NCBI GenBank assembly: GCA_045579045.1
Contig: JAZNLL010000035.1
Span: forward strand, 1-50,934
Direction of reading: 5' to 3'
Length of the DNA stretch: 50,934 nucleotides
From: Avoscillospira sp045579045
GTDB lineage: Bacteria > Bacillota > Clostridia > Oscillospirales > Oscillospiraceae
Below the pieces are notes generated by a model. That model did not search any database and had not been told where the DNA came from. It was given only the letters and a program-made list of their open reading frames with translations. Positions 8,918-17,688 of the stretch are shown one piece after another; the first letter of the stretch is position 1, and every line of letters begins with the position of its first letter. Both the position numbers and the translations under genes were made by a program.

Positions 8918-10369
8918 TTACATGGAGCCGTCCTTATGCAGAACAACCTTGATCGTCTGCAGGATAATTCGCAAATCCATGCCCATACTCCACTCTCTGA
9001 TATACTTTTTATCCAGCTCTACCACCTTCTCAAAGTCGGTGATATTGCTTCTGCCGCTGACCTGCCACAGACCGGTGATGCCGGGTTTAATGGCAAGACG
9101 GACCCGATGATGCAGTTCGTACTTTTCCCACTCATCCACTGTAGGAGGACGGGTGCCGCAAAGAGACAAATCGCCTCTGAGTACGTTGAAAAACTGAGGA
9201 AATTCATCCAGACTGTAATCTCGGATGAAGTTGCCGATTCCTTTTTTGACTGTGCCGTCCGGCAGCTTTTTACTGCCAATGATGCGGGGATCGAAGTCCA
9301 GCTTGAACATCATGCCGTCTTTGACCCGATTTTCCTTCATCAGCTCTGCTTTTCTGTCTTCCGCATCCATATACATACTTCGGAACTTATACATTTTGAA
9401 CTTTTTACCATTTTTGCCCACACGGGTCTGAACGAAAAAGATCGGTCCCGGTGAATGGATATAGATCAAAGGCCCGATGATCAAGGTCAAAATAAGTGTT
9501 GCAACACATCCGATGATACCGCCAATAATGTCCATGGCTCGTTTCCAGAACAGTTCCTGTGAAGTGATCAGCGTCATGCTCAACGTCCGAACAGAAATGC
9601 CGGCAAACTTTTCAACTGCTTGCTTCTGCCATTCTTCCACATAGGCCTGTTCCGTTTGAATATGTACAACGATACCCATTTCTGTAAGATCGTTGATCAG
9701 CTTCGCAGGATAGGGGCCTGCAATGGGCACGGAGACAAAAACCTCATCCACCCATTTGTCACAGAGGTATTCCGGAAGGTCTTCCGCTGCCGTCACAATC
9801 GGAATTCCGCTAATCTCTTCGCCTGTGAGGTTTTGGTCTAATATACAAAGTCCCTGGACAATACAGGCGTTCCGTTCTTCCCTGTTCAGCTGTTCGATCA
9901 CCCATTCTGCACGGTCGGAGGTCGTGACGACATAGACAGAGCTACTTACTGTATCTTTTTTTCTTTTATGGAGTATCCGCTTCCACAGAAGACGGATACC
10001 ATAGGAAATCAAAACGTAATAGACAGCAGTCAGATAGAATGTGATTCTGGAGTATTCCTCGCCATGCTGGGCAGAGAACAGGAATACAGCAATGACTACG
10101 GCCACCAGAAATACGTGTTTGACTGTCTGTACAGCCTCTTTATAATAGCCTCGCTTCAGCACATTTTTCATGGTGCTGTTGGCGATGAGAATCAGAACAT
10201 CTGCCATGGTATAAATCAGTGCAATGTCCCGATAGAGCTTAATTTCATAGGGATTATCAAAACCGTGACGGGTCATGTAGCCCAACAGAAACGCAATATG
10301 CAGACAGATTACATCCAACAGGATAAAATCTATGTGTTTTCTCCAGCCTTGAACCTTTTTGTGATACAT
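8918..10369 (-). CDS. Polyprenyl-phosphate sugar-1-phosphate transferase (exopolysaccharide priming)
   Basis: The 483-residue protein belongs to the WcaJ/EpsL/CpsE family, which moves a sugar phosphate from a nucleotide sugar to undecaprenyl phosphate and starts surface glycan assembly. It has about four N-terminal membrane helices, a CoA-binding-like middle domain (about 130-245), a further helix (about 278-305) and the C-terminal Bac_transf domain with FFVQTRVGKNGKKFKMYKFR, KLDFDPRI, RDYSLDEFPQFFNVLRGDLS, GTRPPT and ITGLWQVSGRS. All family landmarks are present. It is the first gene of the operon, with an extended -10 promoter about 80 bases upstream. The ATG has only a weak ribosome site, so the exact start is less certain. 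Confidence 0.93.
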   Translation of the reverse strand: MYHKKVQGWRKHIDFILLDVICLHIAFLLGYMTRHGFDNPYEIKLYRDIALIYTMADVLILIANSTMKNVLKRGYYKEAVQTVKHVFLVAVVIAVFLFSAQHGEEYSRITFYLTAVYYVLISYGIRLLWKRILHKRKKDTVSSSVYVVTTSDRAEWVIEQLNREERNACIVQGLCILDQNLTGEEISGIPIVTAAEDLPEYLCDKWVDEVFVSVPIAGPYPAKLINDLTEMGIVVHIQTEQAYVEEWQKQAVEKFAGISVRTLSMTLITSQELFWKRAMDIIGGIIGCVATLILTLIIGPLIYIHSPGPIFFVQTRVGKNGKKFKMYKFRSMYMDAEDRKAELMKENRVKDGMMFKLDFDPRIIGSKKLPDGTVKKGIGNFIRDYSLDEFPQFFNVLRGDLSLCGTRPPTVDEWEKYELHHRVRLAIKPGITGLWQVSGRSNITDFEKVVELDKKYIREWSMGMDLRIILQTIKVVLHKDGSM

Positions 10370-10445
10370 CGAAACCCAACTTTCTGTCCCGATTGTTTTC
10401 GTTTCATCCCAAAATGGGTAAACCTTTCCAAACTAAATCTACCAT

Positions 10446-10474
10446 ATCATAACATGGATAATATTAATTTGCAA
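10446..10474 (-). promoter_or_regulatory. Promoter of the glycan operon
   Basis: Minus strand: TTGCAA (10474-10469), 17-base spacer, TATGAT (10451-10446) with TG one base upstream (extended -10). Predicted transcription starts near 10439, giving a leader of about 70 bases before ATG 10369. Confidence 0.72.
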
Positions 10475-10535
10475 TCGACTTCCCGGATTTTGGTAATTTC
10501 TCCAAATCAGGCTGAGATTTTTATGCAACAGGTGC

Positions 10536-10571
10536 AAAAAATACCACCGCCTTAGCGGTGGTATTTTTTAT
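10536..10571. terminator. Bidirectional intrinsic terminator after gdhA
   Basis: A ten-pair stem (ATACCACCGC with GCGGTGGTAT, loop CTTA) is flanked by A and T runs on both sides. It ends gdhA transcription before the glycan operon promoter. Confidence 0.92.
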
Positions 10572-10582
10572 GTAAATCATTT

Positions 10583-11932
10583 TTAGAAAGCACCCTGCTC
10601 CATCATGGCAGTTGCGACCTTCTTGAAGCCGGCAATATTGGCACCGGCCACCAGGTCATAGCCCAGGCCGTACTCTTCTGCTGCTTCTGCAGAAGCATTG
10701 TGGATGTTGATCATCATCTGCTTCAGCTGCTTATCGACTTCCTCAGCTGTCCAGACCAGACGCTCGGAGTTCTGGGACATTTCCAGACCGGAAACACCGA
10801 CACCGCCGGCATTGACAGCCTTGGATGGAGCAACGATCATGTGCTTCTGGGCACGCAGGAAGTTCAGAGCATCGTTGGTAGTGGGCATGTTGGCCACTTC
10901 GATGTAATACTTGACGCCGGAAGCTGCGATCTTTTCTGCAGATTCCATGGTGACATCGTTCTGGGTGGCGGCGGGCATATAGATATCTACATCCTTGACG
11001 CCCCAGCACTTGGCACCAGGAACGAATTCAACACCGTACTTGTCGGCATAAGGCTTGCAGTGCATGGGATCCTTGGCACGCATTTCCAGAATGTAGTCCA
11101 GCTTTTCACCGGTGACACCGTCGGGATCATGGATATAGCCGTCGGGACCTGCAAAGTAAGTGACCTTTGCACCCAGCTGGGCAGCCTTCTTCATGATGCC
11201 CCAGCCAACATTGCCGTAGCCGGAGATGGCGATGCGCTTGCCTTCAATGGAATCGCCTTCATGCTTCAGGACTTCCTGCAGATAATAGACAGCACCGTAG
11301 CCGGTGGCTTCGGGACGGATCAAGGAGCCGCCGTAGCTCATGCCCTTGCCGGTGAGAACGCCATTCTCCCAGACACCCTTCAGACGGCGATACTGGCCAA
11401 ACAGGTAGCCGATCTCACGGCCGCCAACACCCATATCACCGGCAGGAACGTCGATATCGGGACCGATATAGCGGTACAGAGCAGACATAAAGCTCTGGCA
11501 GAAACGCATGACTTCAGCATCGGACTTGCCTGCGGGATCAAAGTCAGAACCGCCCTTGGCACCGCCCATGGGCAGGCCGGTCAGAGAGTTCTTGAAGGTC
11601 TGCTCAAAGCCCAGGAACTTCATAATGCTGGGGGTAACATTCTTCTGGAAACGGAGACCGCCCTTGTAGGGACCGATGGCACCGTTGAACTGGCAGCGAT
11701 AGCCGATATTGGTGTGCCACTGGCCAGCATCATCCATCCAGCAGACATGGAAGGTGAACATGCGTTCGGGCTCGACCATACGCTTCAGCAGGTCAAACTT
11801 CTCATATTCGGGATGGGCTGCAACAACAGGCTCAATGGAGGAAAACACTTCTTCCACGGTCTGCACGAACTCAGGTTCGTGACCATGCTTTTCCTTTACG
11901 TATTCGATAACTTTCTCGATGTATGCGTTCAT
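10583..11932 (-). CDS. gdhA: NADP-type glutamate dehydrogenase
   Basis: The 449-residue product is the size of hexameric bacterial GdhA. It interconverts 2-oxoglutarate plus ammonium and glutamate. Visible landmarks: GPYKGGLRF (substrate Lys), KNSLTGLPMGGAKGGSDFDP with the catalytic Lys (about 115-135), the DVPAGDMGVGGREIGYLFGQ block, and the Rossmann motif SGYGNVGWG (about 235). AAGGAGG lies upstream of ATG 11932. It follows serA by 36 bases with no terminator between, so serC-serA-gdhA are probably co-transcribed. SerC uses glutamate as amino donor, so the grouping makes metabolic sense. A strong terminator follows. Confidence 0.97.
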   Translation of the reverse strand: MNAYIEKVIEYVKEKHGHEPEFVQTVEEVFSSIEPVVAAHPEYEKFDLLKRMVEPERMFTFHVCWMDDAGQWHTNIGYRCQFNGAIGPYKGGLRFQKNVTPSIMKFLGFEQTFKNSLTGLPMGGAKGGSDFDPAGKSDAEVMRFCQSFMSALYRYIGPDIDVPAGDMGVGGREIGYLFGQYRRLKGVWENGVLTGKGMSYGGSLIRPEATGYGAVYYLQEVLKHEGDSIEGKRIAISGYGNVGWGIMKKAAQLGAKVTYFAGPDGYIHDPDGVTGEKLDYILEMRAKDPMHCKPYADKYGVEFVPGAKCWGVKDVDIYMPAATQNDVTMESAEKIAASGVKYYIEVANMPTTNDALNFLRAQKHMIVAPSKAVNAGGVGVSGLEMSQNSERLVWTAEEVDKQLKQMMINIHNASAEAAEEYGLGYDLVAGANIAGFKKVATAMMEQGAF

Positions 11933-11968
11933 TTTTCTTCCTCCTTAAATTGCTTTACACAAAGGCGA

Positions 11969-12880
11969 TCAGGCCTTGAAATCACGGATGATCTCCACAA
12001 TTTCGGCACCGATTCGCTTCTGAGCTTCCACGGTAGCTGCACCGATATGGGGTGTGCAGGATACGGCAGGATGGCTGTAAAGTTCCTTGTTGGCACTGGG
12101 CTCTTCCGCGAAGACGTCCAGACCGGCAGAACGGATTTTGCCGCTATTCAGAGCTGCCAGCAAAGCAGCTTCATCCACATTGTTGCCGCGGGAGGTGTTG
12201 ACGAAGCAGACACCGTCCTTCATCTTGGCAATGTTTTCCTCATTGATGAGAGGCTTGCCGTCAATGGCAGGTGTATGCAGACTGATGAAATCTGCCTTTG
12301 CAAACAGCTCATCCATTTCCACATACTTCATGTTCATGGCATCTTCGATTCCGGGCACATGGAAAATATCAAAAGCGATGACATCCATACCCATGGCAGT
12401 TGCCATGGCACACAGCTTCTGACCGATTCGGCCGAAGCCGATGATGCCCAGCGTCTTACCGGAAAGTTCAATGCCCTTTCCGTAGGCCTTCTTCTCCCAC
12501 TTGTCTTCACGCATGGTGCTGCCAGCCACAGAAATGTAGCGAGCGCAGGAGAACATATGAGCCATAGCCAGCTCAGCAACGGACTGAGAAGAAGCCTTTG
12601 GGGTATTGCGGACGGTCATACCGCAGCTTTCTGCATATTTGACATCAATGTTATCCACACCGACACCGCCGCGGATAATCAGCTTCAGATTACCTTCCTT
12701 GGCAATGTCGATATGCTGTGCACGAACCTTGGTCTTGGAGCGAACCACAACGGCATCATAGCCCTTCAAAGCTTCGCCCAGTGCATCAGGCTCATAGAAC
12801 TGCTCATCCACCTGATGACCCTGCTCACGCAGAGCCGCCATGGCGGTCTTATCCATACCGTCAGTTACGAGAATTTTCAT
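11969..12880 (-). CDS. serA: D-3-phosphoglycerate dehydrogenase, short form
   Basis: The 303-residue enzyme makes 3-phosphohydroxypyruvate from 3-phosphoglycerate, the first step of serine synthesis. The NAD-binding motif is GIIGFGRIGQKL (about 147-158). Catalytic residues are in NTSRGNNVDE (Arg), DVFAEEP (Glu) and CTPHIGAAT (His). It ends soon after the catalytic core and lacks the ASB and ACT domains that give serine feedback control in long SerA proteins, so allosteric serine inhibition through ACT is not expected. Its ATG overlaps the serC stop as ATGA. Other D-2-hydroxyacid dehydrogenases share the fold, but the serC neighbour settles the identity. Confidence 0.95.
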   Translation of the reverse strand: MKILVTDGMDKTAMAALREQGHQVDEQFYEPDALGEALKGYDAVVVRSKTKVRAQHIDIAKEGNLKLIIRGGVGVDNIDVKYAESCGMTVRNTPKASSQSVAELAMAHMFSCARYISVAGSTMREDKWEKKAYGKGIELSGKTLGIIGFGRIGQKLCAMATAMGMDVIAFDIFHVPGIEDAMNMKYVEMDELFAKADFISLHTPAIDGKPLINEENIAKMKDGVCFVNTSRGNNVDEAALLAALNSGKIRSAGLDVFAEEPSANKELYSHPAVSCTPHIGAATVEAQKRIGAEIVEIIRDFKA

Positions 12881-13962
12881 TTATGCTCCTCCTCAAACTT
12901 TTTCAGACACGCAACCAGTGCTTCCACACCTTCCTTGGGCATAGCGTTATAGACAGAAGCACGGAGACCGCCAACGGACTTATGACCCTTGAGGTTTTCA
13001 AAGCCGGCTGCCTTGGTATAGGCAATAACTTCGGCATCCAGATCCTTGTCACCGGTGACGAAGGGGATGTTCATGAGGCTGCGGTCAGCAGGCTTGACAG
13101 TACCCTTAAAGAGCTTGGACTGATCCAGGAAGTCGTACATGACCTGTGCCTTGTCGATATTCATTTTTTCCATGACGGACAGGCCGCCAATGGACTTCAG
13201 GTACTTGAAGACCTTGCCGCAGACATAAATGGCCCAGCAGTTGGGGGTATTGTACATGGAACCGGCATCGGCATGGGTCTTATACTGCATATAAACAGGC
13301 AGATCAGCCAGATCGTCACGGATCAGATCTTCACGGATAATGGCAACCACCATACCGGCGGGACCGACATTTTTCTGCACACCTGCGTAGATCATACCGT
13401 AATCGGACACATTACAGGGACGGGACAGGAACATGGAGCTCTGGTCAGAAACCAGCACATGACCCTTGGTGTTGGGCAGCTTGTTCCAGGTTACACCGTG
13501 GATCGTCTCGTTCTCGCAAATATAGACATAGTCGCAGTTTTCGGGGATATCCAGATCAGAGCAATCGGGAATATAGGAGTAGTTCTCATCCTTGGAGGAG
13601 GCAATGACCTTGACTTCGCCAACTTTTTTGGCTTCGGCAATGGCCTTCTTGGACCAGGCGCCGGTCTCCACATAGCAGGCTACACCGTTCTTCATAAGGT
13701 TCATGGGAATCATGGAGAACTGGAGGGTTGCGCCGCCCTGAATGAACAGCACCTTATAGTTATCGGGAATACCCATCAGATCGCGCAGATCCTGTTCGGC
13801 TTCATCACAGATCTGCTGGAACACCTTGGAGCGGTGGGACATTTCCATGACGCACATACCGGAACCCCGGTAGTTCATCATTTCATCACGAATTTCCTCC
13901 AGAACAGGCTCCGGCATCGTAGCAGGGCCGGCGGAGAAGTTATACATACGATCATATTTCAT
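12877..13962 (-). CDS. serC: Phosphoserine aminotransferase
   Basis: The 361-residue protein begins MYNFSAGPATMPEPVLEEI after a short leader, the invariant SerC N-terminus. The PLP lysine lies in YAGVQKNVGPAG (about residue 193), and the phosphate-binding FIQGGATLQF block is at about 73. It converts 3-phosphohydroxypyruvate and glutamate to phosphoserine and 2-oxoglutarate. AGGAGG stands 11 bases before ATG 13962. A sigma-A-like promoter is visible upstream and the gene leads a serC-serA-gdhA set. No serB is seen in the window. Confidence 0.97.
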   Translation of the reverse strand: MKYDRMYNFSAGPATMPEPVLEEIRDEMMNYRGSGMCVMEMSHRSKVFQQICDEAEQDLRDLMGIPDNYKVLFIQGGATLQFSMIPMNLMKNGVACYVETGAWSKKAIAEAKKVGEVKVIASSKDENYSYIPDCSDLDIPENCDYVYICENETIHGVTWNKLPNTKGHVLVSDQSSMFLSRPCNVSDYGMIYAGVQKNVGPAGMVVAIIREDLIRDDLADLPVYMQYKTHADAGSMYNTPNCWAIYVCGKVFKYLKSIGGLSVMEKMNIDKAQVMYDFLDQSKLFKGTVKPADRSLMNIPFVTGDKDLDAEVIAYTKAAGFENLKGHKSVGGLRASVYNAMPKEGVEALVACLKKFEEEHK

Positions 13963-14014
13963 AGTTGCAAAAACCTCCTGTCAATCACACGGATACCAGT
14001 TTCTTCCTGATTCC

Positions 14015-14043
14015 AGTATACGACAGTCCAAAGCAAGAATCAA
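14015..14043 (-). promoter_or_regulatory. Promoter of serC-serA-gdhA
   Basis: Minus strand: TTGATT (14043-14038), 17 bases, TATACT (14020-14015). Predicted start near 14008, leaving about 45 bases of leader. The AT-rich stretch 14044-14210 upstream may help as an UP element; no riboswitch fold was recognised there. Confidence 0.68.
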
Positions 14044-14211
14044 CCACTTTTAAAAAAATATTTTTTCTATCTAAAAATTATTTAGGTTTTGTGAGGAATA
14101 CACTTGTCCGTCTTTGGGCTTACTTTATTTTACTACATTACAGTCGTAAATGAAATGGGGAAATATGACAATATTGAAAGTTCTCAGCTAAAAAATTTTT
14201 GTCTGTTGCAC

Positions 14212-14244
14212 AAAAAAGGATGATGGAAACCATCATCCTTTTTT
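14212..14244. terminator. Terminator overlapping the spoIIID stop codon
   Basis: Nine-pair stem GGATGATGG / CCATCATCC with a three-base loop, flanked by six A and six T. The last codons and the TGA of spoIIID form part of the stem. The symmetric flanks allow function in both directions. Confidence 0.9.
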
Positions 14245-14490
14245 GTATTTGTTTCTGGTTGCTATCCCTCCGCGGATATGACGTTCCGCTTTATTGACCT
14301 CCAAGATATCTTTTACCTGCAGGTATAGTCCGTGATTGCACCGAGCCAGCCGTTCCGTCAGATCCTTATGTACCGTGGATTTGGAAATGCCGAAGTGGGA
14401 TGCCGCATTCCGTATGGTGGTTCGGTTCTCGATGATGTACGCAGCCAGATCGCAGGCTCTTTTTTCCATGAACTCTTGCAAAGCCAACAC
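14233..14490 (-). CDS. spoIIID: Sporulation transcriptional regulator SpoIIID
   Basis: About 80 residues. The core TIRNAASHFGISKSTVHKDL is the SpoIIID helix-turn-helix, followed by TERL and RHIRGGIATRNKYKKG, matching the Bacillus and Clostridium family almost end to end. It is a DNA-binding regulator of mother-cell gene expression during sporulation. The frame can begin at GTG 14490, but AGGGAG abuts it; TTG 14481, eight bases after AGGGAG, fits better, and ATG 14469 is also possible. A terminator overlaps its stop. It marks the host as belonging to a spore-forming lineage. Confidence 0.93.
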   Translation of the reverse strand: MLALQEFMEKRACDLAAYIIENRTTIRNAASHFGISKSTVHKDLTERLARCNHGLYLQVKDILEVNKAERHIRGGIATRNKYKKG

Positions 14491-14566
14491 TCCCTGCTCA
14501 TCGTTCTACGGAAGTGTATGTGATAAGTCCCCGGCATATGTCCTTCTATTGACCTTAAATTATAGT

Positions 14567-14595
14567 TTGTCCTTCAGCGAAATCTGTGCTATACT
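14567..14595 (+). promoter_or_regulatory. Promoter of the dnaD-dnaC-kinase-like operon
   Basis: TTGTCC (14567-14572), 17 bases, TATACT (14590-14595). Predicted start near 14602, about 33 bases before ATG 14635, which carries AAAGGAGG. Confidence 0.72.
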
Positions 14596-14634
14596 ATACA
14601 AAAATGGTGGATTTTGCTCAAAGGAGGCGGACCA

Positions 14635-15528
14635 ATGGAGCAGCACGATATGTACATACCGGAACAGGATTGGCGAAAGCTGCTGGCAGCCGCCTCCGGT
14701 GACGGTGCTCTCTTATATTTGTATCTGCGTGCAGGCGGCCACTCTGAACAGGCAGAAACTGCCTTACGCATGACAAAGACCCGGTTGGACTGCGCCGTTT
14801 CCTCTCTGCGGCAGCTGGGACTGTGGCAGGAAGAGACTGTCAAAGTCCTGCGGCCTGCAGAGCCGCCCGTCTATTCTGAGGAAGACCTGATCCGTCAGCA
14901 GCGAAAAGATGGTGGCTTCCAGCGCCTCATCGGCGAAGCGCAGCGCCGCCTTGGAAAGCTCCTCAGTACTGAAGAACTGAAAATTCTCCTCTCCCTTTAC
15001 GATTATCTGGGTATGCCTGTGGAGGTCGTCAGCGTGCTGATCTCCTACTGCATCCAGAGAGCCCGTGCCAGAGGCGGACAGCGTCTTCCTTCCATGCGAA
15101 CCATCGAACGGGAGGCTTACCACTGGTCCGATCTGAATATCGACACTTTGGAAGAAGCCGCTGCTTACATGCAGACGCAGTTGGAAAAGCAGACACAGGT
15201 CGGTCATATCCGACAGGCACTGCAGATTTCCGAACGAAAGCTGACCCCCGGCGAAGAAAAAATGGTCCTGCAATGGTTGGACTGGGGCTTTGGTAAGGCA
15301 GAGATTCTCAAAGCCTACGAGAAAACCTGCATGAATACCGGTGGTCTCAAATGGGCCTATCTCAATTCTATTCTCAAAAGCTGGCATGAACAGGGACTGC
15401 ATACCGTTCAGGCCATAGATGCCGGAGACAAGTCACCCGGCAAAGCGGCTCCTCAGGCACAGTCCGGCCAGAAAAGTCAGTTGGAACTGGATGCTATCCG
15501 CCGCATGATGCAGTCACAGGAGGTGTAA
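14635..15528 (+). CDS. DnaD-family primosome protein
   Basis: The product is 297 residues from ATG 14635, which has AAAGGAGG 7 bases upstream; a longer frame from 14614 would start inside that site. The N-terminal third is a winged-helix-like region. The middle (about 100-175) and the C-terminal part (about 200-265) are DnaD/DnaB2-type domains, the last ending in the family signature KWAYLNSILKSWHEQGLHT with the Y-x3-I-x3-W pattern. DnaD proteins remodel DNA and help load the replicative helicase. The neighbouring helicase-loader gene supports that role. The C-terminal tail (265-297) is low complexity. Confidence 0.87.
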   Translation: MEQHDMYIPEQDWRKLLAAASGDGALLYLYLRAGGHSEQAETALRMTKTRLDCAVSSLRQLGLWQEETVKVLRPAEPPVYSEEDLIRQQRKDGGFQRLIGEAQRRLGKLLSTEELKILLSLYDYLGMPVEVVSVLISYCIQRARARGGQRLPSMRTIEREAYHWSDLNIDTLEEAAAYMQTQLEKQTQVGHIRQALQISERKLTPGEEKMVLQWLDWGFGKAEILKAYEKTCMNTGGLKWAYLNSILKSWHEQGLHTVQAIDAGDKSPGKAAPQAQSGQKSQLELDAIRRMMQSQEV

Positions 15529-15531
15529 GCC

Positions 15532-16503
15532 ATGGCCTATAGTGAAACCATTCTTCGCCGTGCCCAGGAACGTCTGGCGCAGGCAAAGGCAGATCACGAA
15601 GCAGAAGTGGCTGCCCGATTGACCAATATTTATCAGCAGTATCCCCGTCTGCAGGAAATCGAAAAAGCCATGCGGCGTTCTGTCTCTCAGGCAGTCGTAG
15701 CTGCTTTCCGCAAGGGTGAAGATACCGTAGCCGCCATTGAGGCCATCAAAGAAGAAAATCTCGCCTTGCAGCGGGAACGGGAATGGGTTTTGGAAGCCAA
15801 CGATCTGGATGAAGGTCTTCTGGAAACCACCCCCTTCTGCCCCCATTGCAGCGGCAGCGGATATGTAGGCGCAGCCATGTGCGAGTGTCTCCGGGAACTT
15901 TGCCGCCAGGAGCAGAAAAAAGAGCTTTCCAGTCTGCTGGGCGGCAAGGAGAATTTTGATTTGTTCCGTCTGGACTATTATCCCGATGAACCGGATTCAC
16001 AGCTTGGCATCAGTCCCAGACAGTTGATGGAAAACACCTATCAGCATTGCCGTAACTATGCTAAGAATTTCAGCCGCAAGTCCCCTTCCCTGCTCTTTAC
16101 CGGTGAACCGGGTCTGGGCAAGACCTTCCTCTCCGCTTGTATTGCGCGGAGTGTGGCAGACAACGGCTATTCCGTGGTCTACGACACCGTTGGCAAGCTG
16201 TTTTCTGATTTTGAAGCCGTGAAATTCGGCGGTGACCGCAGCGATCTGACCAGAAAATATCTGGAATGCGACCTGCTCATCATTGACGATTTGGGTACGG
16301 AAATGACCACCCAGTTTACCCAGTCCGTACTGTATCAGGTCATCAACACCCGTATGATGGAGGAAAAACCGGTCATTATTTCCACCAACCTCGGCACAGA
16401 TGCAATTTCTCACCGTTATGCCGGTCCCATCGCATCCCGCCTGCTGGGTACTTATCAGCTTTGTCTGTTTTTGGGACGGGATATCCGTCAGCTCCGCCGA
16501 TGA
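15532..16503 (+). CDS. DnaC/DnaI-like helicase loader ATPase
   Basis: The 323-residue AAA+ protein has an N-terminal coiled region, a Cys cluster C103-P-H-C106 ... C117-E-C119 likely to bind zinc, Walker A GEPGLGKT (191-198), Walker B LLIIDD (248-253) and a sensor region ISTNL. This is the DnaC/DnaI pattern of ATPases that load DnaB helicase at the origin. It starts 3 bases after the dnaD stop, so the two are co-translated. The zinc cluster is typical of Gram-positive loaders. The last residues RDIRQLRR are basic. Confidence 0.9.
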   Translation: MAYSETILRRAQERLAQAKADHEAEVAARLTNIYQQYPRLQEIEKAMRRSVSQAVVAAFRKGEDTVAAIEAIKEENLALQREREWVLEANDLDEGLLETTPFCPHCSGSGYVGAAMCECLRELCRQEQKKELSSLLGGKENFDLFRLDYYPDEPDSQLGISPRQLMENTYQHCRNYAKNFSRKSPSLLFTGEPGLGKTFLSACIARSVADNGYSVVYDTVGKLFSDFEAVKFGGDRSDLTRKYLECDLLIIDDLGTEMTTQFTQSVLYQVINTRMMEEKPVIISTNLGTDAISHRYAGPIASRLLGTYQLCLFLGRDIRQLRR

Positions 16504-16555
16504 TAAATTTCCAAGGACTGCATACCCTATGCAGGCATCCGATTGGAGGAATGTT

Positions 16556-17653
16556 ATGCTCAGTCAAACTGTTGACCAACTGATCCCCCTGCTGCAAATG
16601 CTTCAGCAGCCGGCTTTCTGCCTGCGGCAGGACGGTTCCGTGGTATGCAACCGGGAAGCCCATAATCTTGCACCTTATTCCGCAGATATGCTGAACAACT
16701 GGCTGGGAGAAAGCGCAGAGCTTTACGAGCAATGGGATCGGCAAAGCGCGCTGACATTTCCCGTTTCTCTGGGACGTCAGCCTTCCAGCGTGACCATTCG
16801 TCCTTTATCTGACGGCATGCTGTTTCTCATCGGTAGTGACCGAAGCACCGCAACGGACACGGATGCCCTTGCCGTCACAGCACAGGTTCTTCGCCAACCC
16901 TTGACGGATCTCTCCACGCTGATGCAGCAGCTCTCCGACGTATTGGTGGAAATGGAGGATCCCATCCTGCAGACACAGTCAGCAGCAATCACCCGTCAGA
17001 TTTACCGTCTGAGCCGTATTGCCTGCAATCTGGCCGATCTGGAACAGATTCGCAGCGGTTCCTATGTCCCCCGCAAAGAAAAGCTTGCCCTTACGGACTA
17101 TCTGGAAACACTGACACAGGAGATCAAGGATATCTGCAGCAGCGCAGGACGCGCAATTGTCTGCAAGCTGCCTTCTAAACCCATCACAATTACTGCAGAC
17201 CCTATTTTGTTGGAACGTGCCGTTCTGAACTTACTCTCCAATGCCATTAAGTACGGCGATAAAACCAAACCCATTGAGCTGACCGTGGACACAACACCCA
17301 CAGCCGTGCTCTTCCACATGAAGAATACCTGCTCCGAAGCTGACAGCGATCTTCTGACTGCAGCCTTTCATCGGCTCAGCCAGCGCGGTGTGCTGCCGGA
17401 TCCCCAATGGGGTATCGGACTTGGTCTTCCCCTGACGCGACACATTGCCCATCTCATGGGCGGCACTGTGGCAGTTGAAGTAAACCGAGATAACGAAGCC
17501 ACTGTCACCATGTCAATCAGCCGCAGACAGTCTGTCACAGAAGTACAGGCACCCCTGTATCCGCCCATCGATTATACCGGCGGTATGCGTCATTCTCTGG
17601 TGGAACTGTCCGACGTTTTACCCGATGACTGCTTCGACAGTGTTTCCCTGTAA
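16556..17653 (+). CDS. Soluble histidine-kinase-like protein without the phosphoacceptor His
   Basis: The product is 365 residues from ATG 16556 (GGAGGA 5 bases upstream); the longer frame from 16400 runs through dnaC and is rejected. There are no membrane segments. Residues 10-95 look like a PAS sensor. Residues 105-165 align to the DHp helices, but the H-box reads AQVLRQPLTDL, so Gln110 stands where SHELRTPL has His. The HATPase region keeps the N-box (AVLNLLSNAIKYG, about 223-235) and the G2 loop (WGIGLGLPLTR), but the DxGxG box is replaced by KNTCSEA. ATP binding may be retained, while autophosphorylation on the usual His looks impossible. It follows dnaC by 52 bases and no response regulator is adjacent. 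It could be a pseudokinase sensor; function unknown. Confidence 0.82.
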   Translation: MLSQTVDQLIPLLQMLQQPAFCLRQDGSVVCNREAHNLAPYSADMLNNWLGESAELYEQWDRQSALTFPVSLGRQPSSVTIRPLSDGMLFLIGSDRSTATDTDALAVTAQVLRQPLTDLSTLMQQLSDVLVEMEDPILQTQSAAITRQIYRLSRIACNLADLEQIRSGSYVPRKEKLALTDYLETLTQEIKDICSSAGRAIVCKLPSKPITITADPILLERAVLNLLSNAIKYGDKTKPIELTVDTTPTAVLFHMKNTCSEADSDLLTAAFHRLSQRGVLPDPQWGIGLGLPLTRHIAHLMGGTVAVEVNRDNEATVTMSISRRQSVTEVQAPLYPPIDYTGGMRHSLVELSDVLPDDCFDSVSL

Positions 17654-17655
17654 CG

Positions 17656-17688
17656 AAAAAATCTCCGACTTTTGTCGGAGATTTTTTT
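17656..17688. terminator. Shared terminator between convergent kinase-like and trkH genes
   Basis: Nine-pair stem ATCTCCGAC / GTCGGAGAT with loop TTTT, flanked by A and T runs. It serves both converging transcripts and touches the trkH stop codon. Confidence 0.92.

Noticed and set aside
10700..14010. Long plus-strand open frames opposite gdhA, serA and serC.
   Set aside because: The minus strand encodes clearly recognised enzymes; the plus frames are shadows.
14635..16503. dnaD and dnaC-like genes as part of a prophage replication module.
   Set aside because: No phage structural, integrase or repressor genes surround them, and the neighbours are chromosomal.
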